This document shows, one piece after another, positions 1-7,940 of a stretch of 64,000 nucleotides of DNA. This stretch comes from Pseudolabrys sp. (lineage in GTDB: Bacteria > Pseudomonadota > Alphaproteobacteria > Rhizobiales > Xanthobacteraceae): contig JARYIJ010000001.1 in assembly GCA_029980465.1 (NCBI GenBank), forward strand, positions 310,001-374,000. The letters run 5' to 3'. The notes beneath the pieces were generated by a model. That model had not been told where the DNA came from. It saw nothing but the letters and a program-made list of their open reading frames with translations, and did not search any database. Made by a program: the position numbers and the translations under genes. The first letter of the stretch is position 1. Each line of letters begins with the position of its first letter.

Positions 1-205
1 CTTGCGCGAATTCCGAATTCTCGTCGACCATCGCCGCCCACTGCGCGGCGCTGGCGTCGTCTCCCGTCTGCGGCTCTGCTTGCGCTTCGGCCTGCGGCTC
101 GGCGTCGTCAGGCGTCTCCGGCTTGGCGGCCTTGGCGTCGGCCTCCATCGCCTGGCCCCATTCCGCGGCGAGCGCGTCCTTGTCCATCTGGTCGTTGTCG
201 GCCAT
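1..205 (-). CDS. fliM: Flagellar motor switch protein FliM, N-terminal part (cut by window edge)
   Basis: Partial gene: only the first 68 codons lie in the window. The ATG at 203-205 opens an acidic, Ala/Glu-rich N-terminus beginning MADNDQMDKDALAAEWG. The DALAAEW segment fits the CheY-P-binding N-terminal tail of alphaproteobacterial FliM. The core FliM fold and the SpoA domain lie outside the window. It follows fliL by 35 bases on the same strand, which is the usual fliL-fliM order, and this order is the main support for the name. FliM forms the C-ring that sets rotation direction. FliN is less likely because FliN normally follows FliM. Confidence 0.6.
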   Translation of the reverse strand, partial: MADNDQMDKDALAAEWGQAMEADAKAAKPETPDDAEPQAEAQAEPQTGDDASAAQWAAMVDENSEFAQ

Positions 206-240
206 GCGTCAGTGCCGGAAAGTCATTTCTACGGGTTGCG

Positions 241-768
241 TCACTGGACGACGATTTCCTTGAACAGGACGGCGGTGATCTTGTTCGGCGCGACCGCAAG
301 GTTGACGCGGCGCGTCAACTCCTCCTTGAGGCGGTACAGGCCAGCGGAACCGTCGAGATCGGTCGGGCGCAGCTCGCGCAGGTAAGTCTGGAAGGCGTCG
401 ACCAGCCGCGGCATCAGCGGATTGATCTTGTCGACCGCCTCCTTGCTCGGCAGTTCGAGCGTGATCTTGACCTTGAGATATTGCGTGCGGTCGCCGCCCG
501 GATTCGACAGGTTGACGAGAACGTCCGGCATGTCGACGAAGGTCGCCGGCTTGGCGGCGGCCTCCTGGTGCTTCTCGCCGCCGTGGCTGAACAGGAATTT
601 GTAGGCGGCGAAGCCTCCGCCCCCGACCACCACGAGCCCGGCGGCGGCGATGATCATCATTTTCTTCGAGAGAAACTTCGAAAGAAACGACGTCTTGGCC
701 GTTGCCGGCTTCTCTTCGCCCTCTGCGGCTTCTTCCGGTTCTTCGTCAGCCTTCGGCTTCGGTGCCAT
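241..768 (-). CDS. fliL: Flagellar basal body-associated protein FliL
   Basis: Protein of 175 residues that stabilises the stator around the flagellar motor. The N-terminus is cytoplasmic and rich in Glu, Lys and Ala. One membrane segment spans about residues 37-60 (MMIIAAAGLVVVGGGGFAAY). The periplasmic FliL domain follows, with the typical VNL, YLKVKITLEL and DLDGSAGL stretches and a C-terminal LFKEIVVQ. The reading frame is open upstream of 768, but the ATG at 766-768 starts the conserved Met-Ala-Pro N-terminus and is preferred. It is the first gene of a leftward fliL-fliM operon, divergent from flgF. A TTAACCAT-containing element shared with fliX lies about 85 bases upstream. Confidence 0.9.
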   Translation of the reverse strand: MAPKPKADEEPEEAAEGEEKPATAKTSFLSKFLSKKMMIIAAAGLVVVGGGGFAAYKFLFSHGGEKHQEAAAKPATFVDMPDVLVNLSNPGGDRTQYLKVKITLELPSKEAVDKINPLMPRLVDAFQTYLRELRPTDLDGSAGLYRLKEELTRRVNLAVAPNKITAVLFKEIVVQ

Positions 769-851
769 GCGTCGAGAGTCCACTACCTGGTGATGGCGGA
801 GCCGCACGGCTGACGAAAACGCGCCGCGGACGCGACCCCGGCGCCCCTTGC

Positions 852-877
852 GGGAACCCTACGGCCCGTATGGTTAA
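852..877 (-). promoter_or_regulatory. Shared class II-like flagellar promoter element upstream of fliLM
   Basis: Read on the minus strand the element begins TTAACCATACGGGCC and continues through TAGGGTTCCC. Almost the same 25-26 bases occur at 5665-5689 before fliX, differing by about two positions including one indel. TTAACC resembles a CtrA half-site. The two copies face the two leftward flagellar genes, which supports a promoter or operator role. The name is inference. Confidence 0.5.
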
Positions 878-992
878 CAGATCATTGCAACCGGTAATTT
901 TTGCCGGGCCGCCCCGGAAAACGGCGCACTTTTCCCGGTCATTCCAGCCGACTGCTTCTCATATCTATTTGAAATATAAAGACTTCTATCTC

Positions 993-1008
993 TGGCACGG
1001 CCCCTGCA
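993..1008 (+). promoter_or_regulatory. Sigma-54 promoter of flgFGAH
   Basis: TGGCACGGCCCCTGCA matches the RpoN consensus TGGCACG-N4-TTGCW. GG at 994-995 and GC at 1006-1007 are separated by exactly 10 bases. The predicted start site, about 12 bases downstream, leaves a leader of roughly 80 bases before flgF. The rest of the 333-base gap between fliL and flgF holds only this site and the minus-strand element. Confidence 0.8.
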
Positions 1009-1101
1009 AAGCACCCGCTGCCAAGGCTTGGGAGAGCCACGGCAAACCGTCCGAGACCGCGCCTGGGAGGGCGCGCGATCAGACGGCCGGAGGGGAGCAC
1101 G

Positions 1102-1869
1102 ATGGATAGCAACTCGTTGCTGATCGGACTGTCGCGTCAGGTCGCGCTCCAGCGCGAACTCGACGTCGTGTCCAACAACATCGCCAACATCAACACCACC
1201 GGTTTCAAGGCCGACAACTCGCTCTTCGAGGAGTACCTGTCGCCGACCGCGCGCACCGGCGCGCCGACCCAGAACAAGGTCAGCTTCGTCCTCGACCGCG
1301 GCATTTGGCACAACCTGTCGCAGGGCGCGACGCAGGAAACCGGCAATCCGCTCGACGTCGCCATCGACGGCAAGGGCTTCCTCGTCGTGCAGACGCCGAA
1401 CGGCGAGCGCTACACGCGCAACGGCGCGATGCAGATCGGCCCGAACGGCGTCCTGCAGACGAGCGACGGCTATCCCGTGCTCGGCGATTCCGGACCGATC
1501 ACCATCCAGCAGAACGACCGGCAGATTTCGATCAACGCCAACGGCACCGTCAGCGTGCGCGATGGCGACTCCATCCAGGACTCGCAGCGCGGCAAACTTC
1601 GCCTGGTGTCCTTCGACGACAGGCAGAGCCAGAACCTGACAAAGGAAGGCTCGAGCCTCTTTGCCGCGCCCAACGGCGTGACGCCGCAGCCGGACACGGC
1701 ATCGCGGTTCGTCCAGGGCGCGATCGAGAAATCCAACGTCACCGGCGTGATCGAGATCACGCGCATGATCGAGATCACGCGCAATTACGACCAGGTGGCC
1801 GCGATGATGAAGCAGCAAGGCGACATGCGCAGCAGCGCGATCGACAAGCTGGCCGACGTTCAGTCCTGA
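1102..1869 (+). CDS. flgF: Flagellar basal-body proximal rod protein FlgF
   Basis: Rod protein of 255 residues, exported by the flagellar type III apparatus, so no Sec signal is expected. The N-terminus has the rod/hook signature VVSNNIANINTTGFKAD (about residues 17-33). The centre has a GKGFLVVQTPNGERYTRNGA block, and the C-terminus is the helical ITRNYDQVAAMMKQQ region. Length is normal for FlgF. A GGAGGGGAGC ribosome site lies just upstream. It is first in the flgF-flgG-flgA-flgH operon behind a sigma-54 promoter. FlgG, the close relative, is the next gene. Confidence 0.93.
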   Translation: MDSNSLLIGLSRQVALQRELDVVSNNIANINTTGFKADNSLFEEYLSPTARTGAPTQNKVSFVLDRGIWHNLSQGATQETGNPLDVAIDGKGFLVVQTPNGERYTRNGAMQIGPNGVLQTSDGYPVLGDSGPITIQQNDRQISINANGTVSVRDGDSIQDSQRGKLRLVSFDDRQSQNLTKEGSSLFAAPNGVTPQPDTASRFVQGAIEKSNVTGVIEITRMIEITRNYDQVAAMMKQQGDMRSSAIDKLADVQS

Positions 1870-1884
1870 CGAGGAGATTAGGTC

Positions 1885-2673
1885 ATGCGTGCACTCAATA
1901 CCGCTGCGACCGGCATGATGGCCCAGGAGCTCAACGTCCAGGTCATCTCCAACAACATCGCGAACATGCGCACCACCGGCTACAAGAAGCAGCGCGCGGA
2001 ATTCCAGGACCTGCTCTACGAGCACGTGCGCCGCATCGGCACGCAAACCTCCGACCAGGGCAACATCCTCCCGGTCGGCGTGGACCTCGGCTCCGGCGTC
2101 AAGACGGTCGGGACGCCGCGCATCATGACGCAAGGCACCTCGGTGCAGACCGGAGCCGAGCTGGACATGGCCATTCAGGGCGACGGCTTCTTCAAGATCC
2201 AGCTTCCCGACAGCACCTACGCCTACACGCGCGACGGCTCGTTCACGATGGACGCGCAAGGCCGCGTCGTCACCGCGGACGGCAACGTCGTGATGCCGGG
2301 CATCACCGTGCCGCAGAATGCGACCGGTCTGACGGTCAATTCCCAGGGCCAGGTCTCGGTGATACCGCAAGGCTCGACGACGCCTGTCGTGCTCGGGCAA
2401 GTCACGCTGACGCGGTTTGTGAACAAGGCCGGCCTGCTCTCGCTGGGCAACAACCTGTTCCAGGAGACGCCCGCCTCTGGAACGCCGCAGGACGGGCTGC
2501 CGGCCACCAACGGCGCCGGCTCCCTGCTGCAAGGCAGCCTCGAACAGTCGAACGTCGAGGCCGTCAGCGAAATCTCCGACCTGATCGCGGCGCAACGCGC
2601 CTACGAGATGAACGGCAAGGTCATCACCGCCGCCGACCAGATGCTGCAATCCACCACCGGCCTGATGCGCTGA
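1885..2673 (+). CDS. flgG: Flagellar distal rod protein FlgG
   Basis: Distal rod subunit of 262 residues, the standard FlgG length. It starts MRALNTAATGMMAQ and carries the rod motif VISNNIANMRTTGYKKQRAE. The central GDGFFKIQLPDSTYAYTRDG block and the C-terminal NGAGSLLQGSLEQSNV and ISDLIAAQRAYEMN blocks are diagnostic of FlgG over FlgF. A GAGGAG ribosome site sits 15 bases after the flgF stop, so the two are surely co-transcribed. Confidence 0.95.
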   Translation: MRALNTAATGMMAQELNVQVISNNIANMRTTGYKKQRAEFQDLLYEHVRRIGTQTSDQGNILPVGVDLGSGVKTVGTPRIMTQGTSVQTGAELDMAIQGDGFFKIQLPDSTYAYTRDGSFTMDAQGRVVTADGNVVMPGITVPQNATGLTVNSQGQVSVIPQGSTTPVVLGQVTLTRFVNKAGLLSLGNNLFQETPASGTPQDGLPATNGAGSLLQGSLEQSNVEAVSEISDLIAAQRAYEMNGKVITAADQMLQSTTGLMR

Positions 2674-2682
2674 GGTGCCGTC

Positions 2683-3687
2683 ATGATGATGAGAATCGCG
2701 CTCGTCTGTTTCACCCTGATGCTCTCGGTGCAGGCCGTGCTTGGCGCCGAGTCCGGATTTCCGGCACTGCGGTCCGAGGCCACGGTGACGGGCGACGTCG
2801 TGCGGGTGGGAGATCTCGTCACCAACGCCGGCCCGATCGCCGACATCCCGATCTTCCGCGCGCCGGCGCTGGGCGAAACCGGCACCGTCAGCGCCGAGCA
2901 GGTGATCCAGGCCATCAAGCTCCACGCCATGATCCGCCTCGATCCGGGCAACGTCACCACCGTTACCGTGACGCGCGCCAGCCGCGCCATTCCGGCCAAG
3001 CAGATCGAGAGCGGGCTCGCCGCGACGATCGCCGCGACCTACAACCTCGGCAATCCGTCGCACGTTGCGATCACCTTCGACCGCCCGTTGCGCGGCGTGC
3101 AGGTCGAGCGGACCGTCACGGCGGCGCCGCAATTCGACGACGTCTATTACGACGAGCACACCACGCGCTTCAGCGCGGTCCTGTCGATCCCCGGCGCGCC
3201 GGGTTCGAAACGCACTTTGACCGGCACCGCGGTCGCGACCACCGAAGCCGTCGCGCTGACGCACCCCCTCGCCCGCGGCGACGTCATCACCATGGGCGCG
3301 ATCACCTTGCAGCGCGTGCCCCGCAGCGAGGTTTCTGCCGACACGATCACCGACCCGGATCAGGTCATCGGCCTTGCCGCGCGCGTTCCGCTGGCGAACG
3401 GCGCGCTGCTGAGCGCCAACAAGCTGATGAAGCCGCGACTCGTCCAGCGCAGCGACACCGTGACGCTGATCTACCAGGTCCCGGGGGTCATGCTGTCGGT
3501 GCGCGGCAAGGCGCTCGACTCCGGCTCCGAAGGCGACCTTGTCGACGTCGTCAACATTCAGTCGAACCGCACCGTGCGCGGCACCATCGTCGGACCGGGC
3601 CAGGTTCGCGTCGCATCCCTTACTGCGCGCGTCGCCGTGCTGGCGCAGGCTTCAACCGTGGGCGCCGGCGCGTCCTTCGCGAAATGA
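2683..3687 (+). CDS. flgA: Flagella basal body P-ring formation protein FlgA
   Basis: Periplasmic chaperone of 334 residues needed to assemble FlgI into the P-ring. A Sec signal peptide covers about residues 1-23 and ends VQAVLGA. The C-terminal half contains the SAF/FlgA domain, with LTHPLARGDVITMGAI, LANGALLSANKLM and DLVDVVNIQSNRTVRG. It starts 9 bases after flgG; three consecutive ATG codons make the exact start uncertain by a few residues. Its stop overlaps a possible upstream ATG of flgH. Confidence 0.92.
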   Translation: MMMRIALVCFTLMLSVQAVLGAESGFPALRSEATVTGDVVRVGDLVTNAGPIADIPIFRAPALGETGTVSAEQVIQAIKLHAMIRLDPGNVTTVTVTRASRAIPAKQIESGLAATIAATYNLGNPSHVAITFDRPLRGVQVERTVTAAPQFDDVYYDEHTTRFSAVLSIPGAPGSKRTLTGTAVATTEAVALTHPLARGDVITMGAITLQRVPRSEVSADTITDPDQVIGLAARVPLANGALLSANKLMKPRLVQRSDTVTLIYQVPGVMLSVRGKALDSGSEGDLVDVVNIQSNRTVRGTIVGPGQVRVASLTARVAVLAQASTVGAGASFAK

Positions 3688-3701
3688 AGAAGGCAAGGTC
3701 G

Positions 3702-4442
3702 ATGATCAGTTTCAGGTTGTTGTGTTCGGTCAGCGCGGTGGCGCTGCTTGCCTCGGCGCTCGGCGGCTGCGCCGCCGTCGACAGGCTCAAGCATATCGGC
3801 GAGCCGCCGGCGCTGAGCGCCGTCGACAATCCAACCGCCCAGCCCGGTTACAAGCCGGTGCAGATGCCGATGCCGGCGCTGCAGCCGGCCGCCTACAATC
3901 CGAACTCGCTATGGCGAAGCGGCGCGCGCGCCTTCTTCAAGGACCAGCGCGCCCATCAGGTCGGCGACATCCTCACGGTAAAGGTGAACTTCTCGGACAC
4001 CGCCAACATCTCGAACGAGACGCAACGCAGCCGCGCCAACAAGGACGATTCCGGCTTCGACAATTTCTTCGGCCAGAAGGGCATTTTCAGCATCCCTGTG
4101 CCCGGCCGCATCTTTACCGGCGACTCGACCATGTCGAGCGACGGCAAGGGCTCGGTGCAGCGGCAGGAAGCTTTGTCGACCAACGTCGCCGCCGTCGTCA
4201 CGCAAGTGCTGCCGAACGGCAACCTGGTGATCGAGGGCAAGCAGGAAATCCGCGTCAATCTCGAGATTCGCGAGCTCGTGGTCGGCGGCATCGTGCGGCC
4301 CGAGGACATCGAGAGCGACAACACCATCGATTCCAGCAAGATCGCGCAGGCCCGCATCGCCTACGGCGGCCGCGGCCAGATCAGCGACGTGCAACAGCCG
4401 CGTTACGGCCAGCAGGTGCTCGACGTGCTGTTGCCCTTCTGA
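3702..4442 (+). CDS. flgH: Flagellar L-ring lipoprotein FlgH
   Basis: Outer-membrane L-ring protein of 246 residues. The signal peptide ends in the lipobox LGGC, so the mature protein starts at a lipidated Cys. Typical FlgH blocks follow: SLWRSGARAFFKDQRAHQVGD, DILTVKV, a serine/asparagine-rich loop, GNLVIEGKQEIRVN and GIVRPEDI. The ATG at 3702 has an AAGGCAAGG ribosome site and is chosen. An in-frame ATG at 3684 overlaps the flgA stop as ATGA and would add MKKARS, so it is also possible. It is last in the operon and followed by a strong hairpin. Confidence 0.93.
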   Translation: MISFRLLCSVSAVALLASALGGCAAVDRLKHIGEPPALSAVDNPTAQPGYKPVQMPMPALQPAAYNPNSLWRSGARAFFKDQRAHQVGDILTVKVNFSDTANISNETQRSRANKDDSGFDNFFGQKGIFSIPVPGRIFTGDSTMSSDGKGSVQRQEALSTNVAAVVTQVLPNGNLVIEGKQEIRVNLEIRELVVGGIVRPEDIESDNTIDSSKIAQARIAYGGRGQISDVQQPRYGQQVLDVLLPF

Positions 4443-4562
4443 CGGGAGACCCGAGCCGGTCGTCAGTGGTCAGGGTCACGGACCCGAGGCGGCTGATTAC
4501 CGACGAACGGCTCGCGAGCTCCCACGTCGTTTCCGTTGCGCGCGAACGGAAATGACGGCAAC

Positions 4563-4610
4563 GACGCGGTCTCCGGCATGCTCCCCCGCCGGAGGCCGCG
4601 TCTTCATTTG
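4563..4610. terminator. Hairpin between convergent flgH and dksA
   Basis: Stem arms 4563-4577 and 4588-4602 (GACGCGG-x-CTCCGGC against GCCGGAG-x-CCGCGTC) are followed by a T-rich tract. It sits between two convergent genes and probably serves both, though the T-tract favours the flgH direction. Confidence 0.75.
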
Positions 4611-4629
4611 TTTTCAGCCTGCCGGAAAG

Positions 4630-5043
4630 TCAGTCGTCGCGGTAGACGCGCTCGCGGCGCTCGTGGCGCTCCTGCGCCTCGACCGACAAGGTCGCAATCG
4701 GTCGCGCTTCGAGCCGGCGCAGCGAGATGGGTTCGCCGGTTTCCTCGCAATAGCCGTAGGTGCCGTCCTCGATGCGGCCGAGCGCCTCGTCGATCTTGGA
4801 GATCAGCTTGCGCTGGCGGTCGCGGGCGCGAAGCTCGATAGCGCGGTCGGTTTCGGAGGAGGCGCGGTCGGCGAGGTCGGGGTGGTTCTGGTTTTCTTCC
4901 TGGAGATGCTGGAGGGTTTCTTTGGCTTCCTTGAGGATCTCTTCCTTCCAGGCCAGCAGCTTGGCGCGGAAATATTCGCGCTGACGCTCGTTCATGAATG
5001 GCTCTTTTTCGGTTGGCCGGTAAGTCTTGGTCTTGGCCAGCAT
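4630..5043 (-). CDS. dksA: DksA-type RNA polymerase-binding transcription factor
   Basis: Protein of 137 residues that binds the RNA polymerase secondary channel and, with ppGpp, tunes promoters. The coiled-coil tip motif DLADRAS (residues 56-62) keeps the DxxDxA residues essential in E. coli DksA. The following LRARDRQRKLISKIDEAL helix is typical. The zinc-finger region is degenerate: Cys99 is the only cysteine, and the other three positions are Thr102, Ser120 and Ala123. The ATG at 5041-5043 is chosen because GGGAG lies nine bases upstream; an in-frame TTG at 5052 is less likely. It lies between flgH and fliX in the flagellar cluster. Confidence 0.9.
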   Translation of the reverse strand: MLAKTKTYRPTEKEPFMNERQREYFRAKLLAWKEEILKEAKETLQHLQEENQNHPDLADRASSETDRAIELRARDRQRKLISKIDEALGRIEDGTYGYCEETGEPISLRRLEARPIATLSVEAQERHERRERVYRDD

Positions 5044-5222
5044 TTCCAGCAACTCCCACAGATCGGCAACAACGTCTCGTTTCTGGGTTTCTTGTTGGCG
5101 AGCGGACCCTCGCGCGTGGGCGGCTTATATACTGCCTGCCCCGTTCCCGACAATAACGGATTACGACCGGCAATAATGCCGATTGCGCTGTTTTTGCAGC
5201 AGCTTAGGTCAAGTCTTGGAGG

Positions 5223-5633
5223 TCAGCTTCGGCCGGCTTTTGCGAGTTCCACTTCGACTCGCAACTCGATCTCGGCAAGGACGGCGTCGAGCCCCGGATC
5301 GCCGGTGCTCCCTTTAAGCCCCTCGGCCGCCGACTTCAGGTTGCCGAGCGTCGAGGAATCCACCGTGCCGTCGAGCACGCTGATCTTGAGCCGTTCGAGG
5401 ACATCGAGCGCCTTGCGGCCCTGCTTCACGGCGCGCTTGCGCCGTTCCGTCAGGTCCTCGACGCCCTGAAGCGCCAGCAGCGCATCCATCGACGCCACGC
5501 TCCGCAGCGCCGACGCCTGGGACGTGCCCGGCTTTTCATCGCTTTCGCTGAGCTGGAACGTGCCCGAGGCCGATCGGCGTGGCGCCGAAGGCGCAGCTTG
5601 AGTCGCCGTGCCGGTCAGTCCGTTGATGCGCAT
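5223..5633 (-). CDS. fliX: Flagellar assembly regulator FliX
   Basis: Protein of 136 residues, the usual FliX size. The start MRINGLTGT is the conserved FliX N-terminus, followed by a low-complexity linker and a C-terminal helical domain with MDALLALQGVED and RRKRAVKQGRKALDVLERLK. In Caulobacter FliX couples early basal-body assembly to the sigma-54 activator FlbD. That role fits the sigma-54 sites before flgF, flgI and flgE in this cluster. The frame is open upstream to 5783, but only the ATG at 5631-5633 gives the family N-terminus. The TTAACCAT element shared with fliL lies about 30 bases upstream. Confidence 0.9.
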   Translation of the reverse strand: MRINGLTGTATQAAPSAPRRSASGTFQLSESDEKPGTSQASALRSVASMDALLALQGVEDLTERRKRAVKQGRKALDVLERLKISVLDGTVDSSTLGNLKSAAEGLKGSTGDPGLDAVLAEIELRVEVELAKAGRS

Positions 5634-5664
5634 GATTGCCGCGTAGCTCCCCACGTCCCTTGCC

Positions 5665-5689
5665 GGGAACCCTGCGCCCGTATGGTTAA
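5665..5689 (-). promoter_or_regulatory. Shared class II-like flagellar promoter element upstream of fliX
   Basis: Read on the minus strand it begins TTAACCATACGGGCGCAGG and ends GTTCCC. It is the counterpart of the element at 852-877 before fliLM, and its proximal end is about 31 bases from the fliX start codon. A pair of inverted GCCGGG/CCCGGC repeats follows at 5691-5710. Confidence 0.5.
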
Positions 5690-5817
5690 TGCCGGGTAAA
5701 ATTGCCCGGCAAAGATTGCCGCCATGGGGCCAAAGCTGCCGCGCCCGAGACCGGACAATCACGTCGGTCCGGATGAAAACCATCGATAAATCAATGGACT
5801 AGCAACACGCCACCGGT

Positions 5818-5833
5818 TGGCACGGCGCTCGCA
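5818..5833 (+). promoter_or_regulatory. Sigma-54 promoter of flgI operon
   Basis: TGGCACGGCGCTCGCA fits the -24/-12 consensus, with GG at 5819-5820 and GC at 5831-5832 separated by 10 bases. The first eight bases are identical to the flgF promoter. The predicted leader is about 25 bases. Confidence 0.75.
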
Positions 5834-5870
5834 TTCATAATGGTGGTCCAGATTCATCGGGGGAGCAGTG

Positions 5871-6992
5871 ATGAAGAGGACATTGCGAGCCGCTGTTGCG
5901 GCGATCCTGATCGCATGCGTGCCGGTGGGAGCCGGCGCGACGTCGCGCATCAAGGATCTCGCCAATGTCGAAGGTGTGCGCCAGAACCAGTTGATCGGCT
6001 ACGGTCTCGTGGTCGGCCTCAACGGCACAGGCGACACCCTCAACAACATCCCCTTCACCAAGCAGTCGTTGACGGCGATGCTCGAGCGCCTCGGCGTCAA
6101 CATCCGCGGCACGGCGCAACAGCAGAACCTGCGCACCGGCAACGTCGCCGCGGTGATGGTCACGGCCAACCTGCCGGCGTTCGGCACCCAGGGCACGCGC
6201 GTCGACGTCACCGTGTCGGCCATGGGCGACGCCAAGAGCCTCCAGGGCGGCACCCTCATCGTCACCCCGCTGCTCGGCGCCGATGGCAACGTCTACGCCG
6301 TCGCCCAGGGCTCGCTGGCGATCGCCGGCTTCGCCGCCGAGGGTGAAGCCGCCAAGGTCACGCGCGGCGTGCCGACCGTGGGGCGCATCTCGAACGGCGC
6401 GCTGATCGAGCGCGAGATCGACTTCCAGCTCAACCGCCTGAGCCAGCTTCGCCTCGCCTTGCGCAATCCCGACTTCACGACGGCCAAGCGCATCGCCATG
6501 GCGATCAACGATTACATCGGCGCGCCGACCGCCGAGCCGATCGACCCGGGCACCATCGTGATCACCGTGCCGCAGCAGTTCCGCGGCAACGTGGTGGCGC
6601 TGCTCACCGACATCGAACAGCTTCAGGTCGAGCCCGACCTGCCGGCCAAGATCGTGATCGACGAGCGCTCCGGCGTCATCGTCATGGGACGCGACGTCCG
6701 CGTGTCGACGGTCGCCGTCGCGCAGGGCAACCTCACCGTCGCCATCTCCGAGCAGCCGCAAGTCAGCCAACCGCAACCGTTTTCGGAAGGCGGCCAGACC
6801 GTGGTCGTGCCGCGCACGCAGGTCGGCGTGCGCGAGGACGGCAAGAAGCTCGCCATCGTCCACGACGGCGTGTCGCTGCAGCAGGTCGTCGACGGGCTGA
6901 ATGCGCTGGGCATCGGCCCGCGCGACATGATCGCGATCCTGCAGGCCATCAAGGCCGCCGGCGCGATCCAGGCCGACATCGAGGTGATGTGA
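5871..6992 (+). CDS. flgI: Flagellar P-ring protein FlgI
   Basis: Periplasmic ring subunit of 373 residues. It has a Sec signal peptide ending VGAGA, then SRIKDLANVEGVRQNQLIGY, the hallmark FlgI opening. GLVVGLNGTGDT, a Gly-rich GTLIVTPLLGADG block, VVVPRTQVGV and a C-terminal LNALGIGPRDMIAILQAIK also match. The ATG at 5871 is preferred over the adjacent in-frame GTG at 5868 because GGGAGC lies at a better distance. It is first of a three-gene operon with the flgJ-like and flgN-like genes, and FlgA encoded 2 kb upstream assembles it. Confidence 0.95.
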   Translation: MKRTLRAAVAAILIACVPVGAGATSRIKDLANVEGVRQNQLIGYGLVVGLNGTGDTLNNIPFTKQSLTAMLERLGVNIRGTAQQQNLRTGNVAAVMVTANLPAFGTQGTRVDVTVSAMGDAKSLQGGTLIVTPLLGADGNVYAVAQGSLAIAGFAAEGEAAKVTRGVPTVGRISNGALIEREIDFQLNRLSQLRLALRNPDFTTAKRIAMAINDYIGAPTAEPIDPGTIVITVPQQFRGNVVALLTDIEQLQVEPDLPAKIVIDERSGVIVMGRDVRVSTVAVAQGNLTVAISEQPQVSQPQPFSEGGQTVVVPRTQVGVREDGKKLAIVHDGVSLQQVVDGLNALGIGPRDMIAILQAIKAAGAIQADIEVM

Positions 6993-7327
6993 TGGCTTCG
7001 ACCGCGCCCGTTTCCATGCCGGTCATGAGCGCCGGCGACGCCATGGCGATGATCGGCACCAAATTGCCGAACGTCAAAGGCGCGATGACCGACGCCAAGG
7101 CCCGCGCCGCCGGCCAGGACTTCGAAGCGGTGTTCCTCAACTCCATGTTCCAGTCGATGTTCACCGATACCGACGGCGACGGCCCGATGGGCGGCAACGG
7201 CGCGACCGGAATCTGGCGCTCGTTCCTGACCGACGAATACGCCAGAACCTTCGCCAAGGCCGGCGGTGTCGGCATCGGCGACGAGGTCTATCGCATGCTG
7301 ATTGCCAAGCAGGGTGCGCAATCATGA
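6992..7327 (+). CDS. Rod-binding protein (FlgJ N-terminal domain, CheL-like)
   Basis: Protein of 111 residues matching only the rod-binding half of FlgJ. The muramidase domain of enterobacterial FlgJ is absent, as is normal in alphaproteobacteria. The core is AGQDFEAVFLNSMFQSMF followed by GATGIWRSFLTDEYARTFAKAGG. The protein probably caps the growing rod in the periplasm. The start ATG overlaps the flgI stop as TGATG, and its own stop overlaps the next start as ATGA, so the three genes are translationally coupled. Confidence 0.85.
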   Translation: MASTAPVSMPVMSAGDAMAMIGTKLPNVKGAMTDAKARAAGQDFEAVFLNSMFQSMFTDTDGDGPMGGNGATGIWRSFLTDEYARTFAKAGGVGIGDEVYRMLIAKQGAQS

Positions 7328-7806
7328 TACCGCGCGCCGCGAAAACATCCGGCCGCCCGCCCATCGCCAGCGTCGGCGAGGGCGAGCAAGCGATGATCGA
7401 TCTCGGCCGCATCATGGACAGTCTGCTCGACACCGTCGAACGCGAGACCATGCTGGTCCGTGACGGCCGCCTCGGCGACGCCTCGCAGCTTGAAGCGGCG
7501 AAATCCGAACTCGCCGGTCATTACCTCGCAGCGACCGAACGCCTCAAGGCGAACCGCGACTTCATCCGGACCAACCTGCCGGACGCTCTCGCCGCGCTCC
7601 GTCAGCGCCACGACACCTTTCATGCACTGCTGCAGATCAACCTGACCGTCCTCGCCACCGCCCACGCCGTGTCGGAAGGCATCGTTCGCGGCGTCTCCGA
7701 CACCATCAACCGCACCCAGGTGCCCCAGACCTACGGCGCAACCGGCCGCGCAACCGCCGCGGCGCCGAAGAACCGCCAGCCGATCGCGATCAGCCGGTCG
7801 CTGTAA
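7324..7806 (+). CDS. FlgN-like flagellar export chaperone
   Basis: Protein of 160 residues, mostly helical, starting inside the previous stop codon (ATGA). The segment MIDLGRIMDSLLDTVERET and the long amphipathic helices around ERLKANRDFIRTNLPDALAALRQRH resemble FlgN-type chaperones. These hold hook-associated proteins FlgK and FlgL in the cytoplasm before export. Both clients are encoded 4-7 kb downstream. Sequence identity in this family is low, so the assignment rests on helical pattern, size and operon position. The C-terminus ending IAISRSL is basic. Confidence 0.65.
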   Translation: MIPRAAKTSGRPPIASVGEGEQAMIDLGRIMDSLLDTVERETMLVRDGRLGDASQLEAAKSELAGHYLAATERLKANRDFIRTNLPDALAALRQRHDTFHALLQINLTVLATAHAVSEGIVRGVSDTINRTQVPQTYGATGRATAAAPKNRQPIAISRSL

Positions 7807-7820
7807 CGCGCCCGGCCTAA

Positions 7821-7930
7821 CTCGTGTCCCGGGCGCAGCGCAGCGTGAAACGATGCGCTGCGCCCGGGACCCCGCTTTCTTTACGTATCAACCGGGATCC
7901 CGGCTCTGCGGTGCACCACGTTGCCATAGC
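7821..7930. repeat. Dispersed intergenic repeat copy R1
   Basis: Contains a perfect 17-bp stem, GTCCCGGGCGCAGCGCA at 7826-7842 against its complement at 7854-7870, with an 11-base loop. It is followed by CCGGGATCCCGGCTCTGCGG, which is shared with the copies near 8.4, 40.3 and 48.3 kb. It starts 14 bases after the flgN-like stop. Confidence 0.7.
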
Positions 7931-7940
7931 GAGGCTCTGA

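Noticed and set aside
874..3264. Antisense open frame of 796 codons over flgF, flgG and flgA
   Set aside because: Arg/Asp/Gly-rich composition typical of the opposite frame of GC-rich genes; the plus strand carries three well-recognised flagellar genes.
5641..5710. Sigma-54 site for fliX on the minus strand
   Set aside because: No GG-N10-GC arrangement with acceptable boxes was found in the fliX upstream region.
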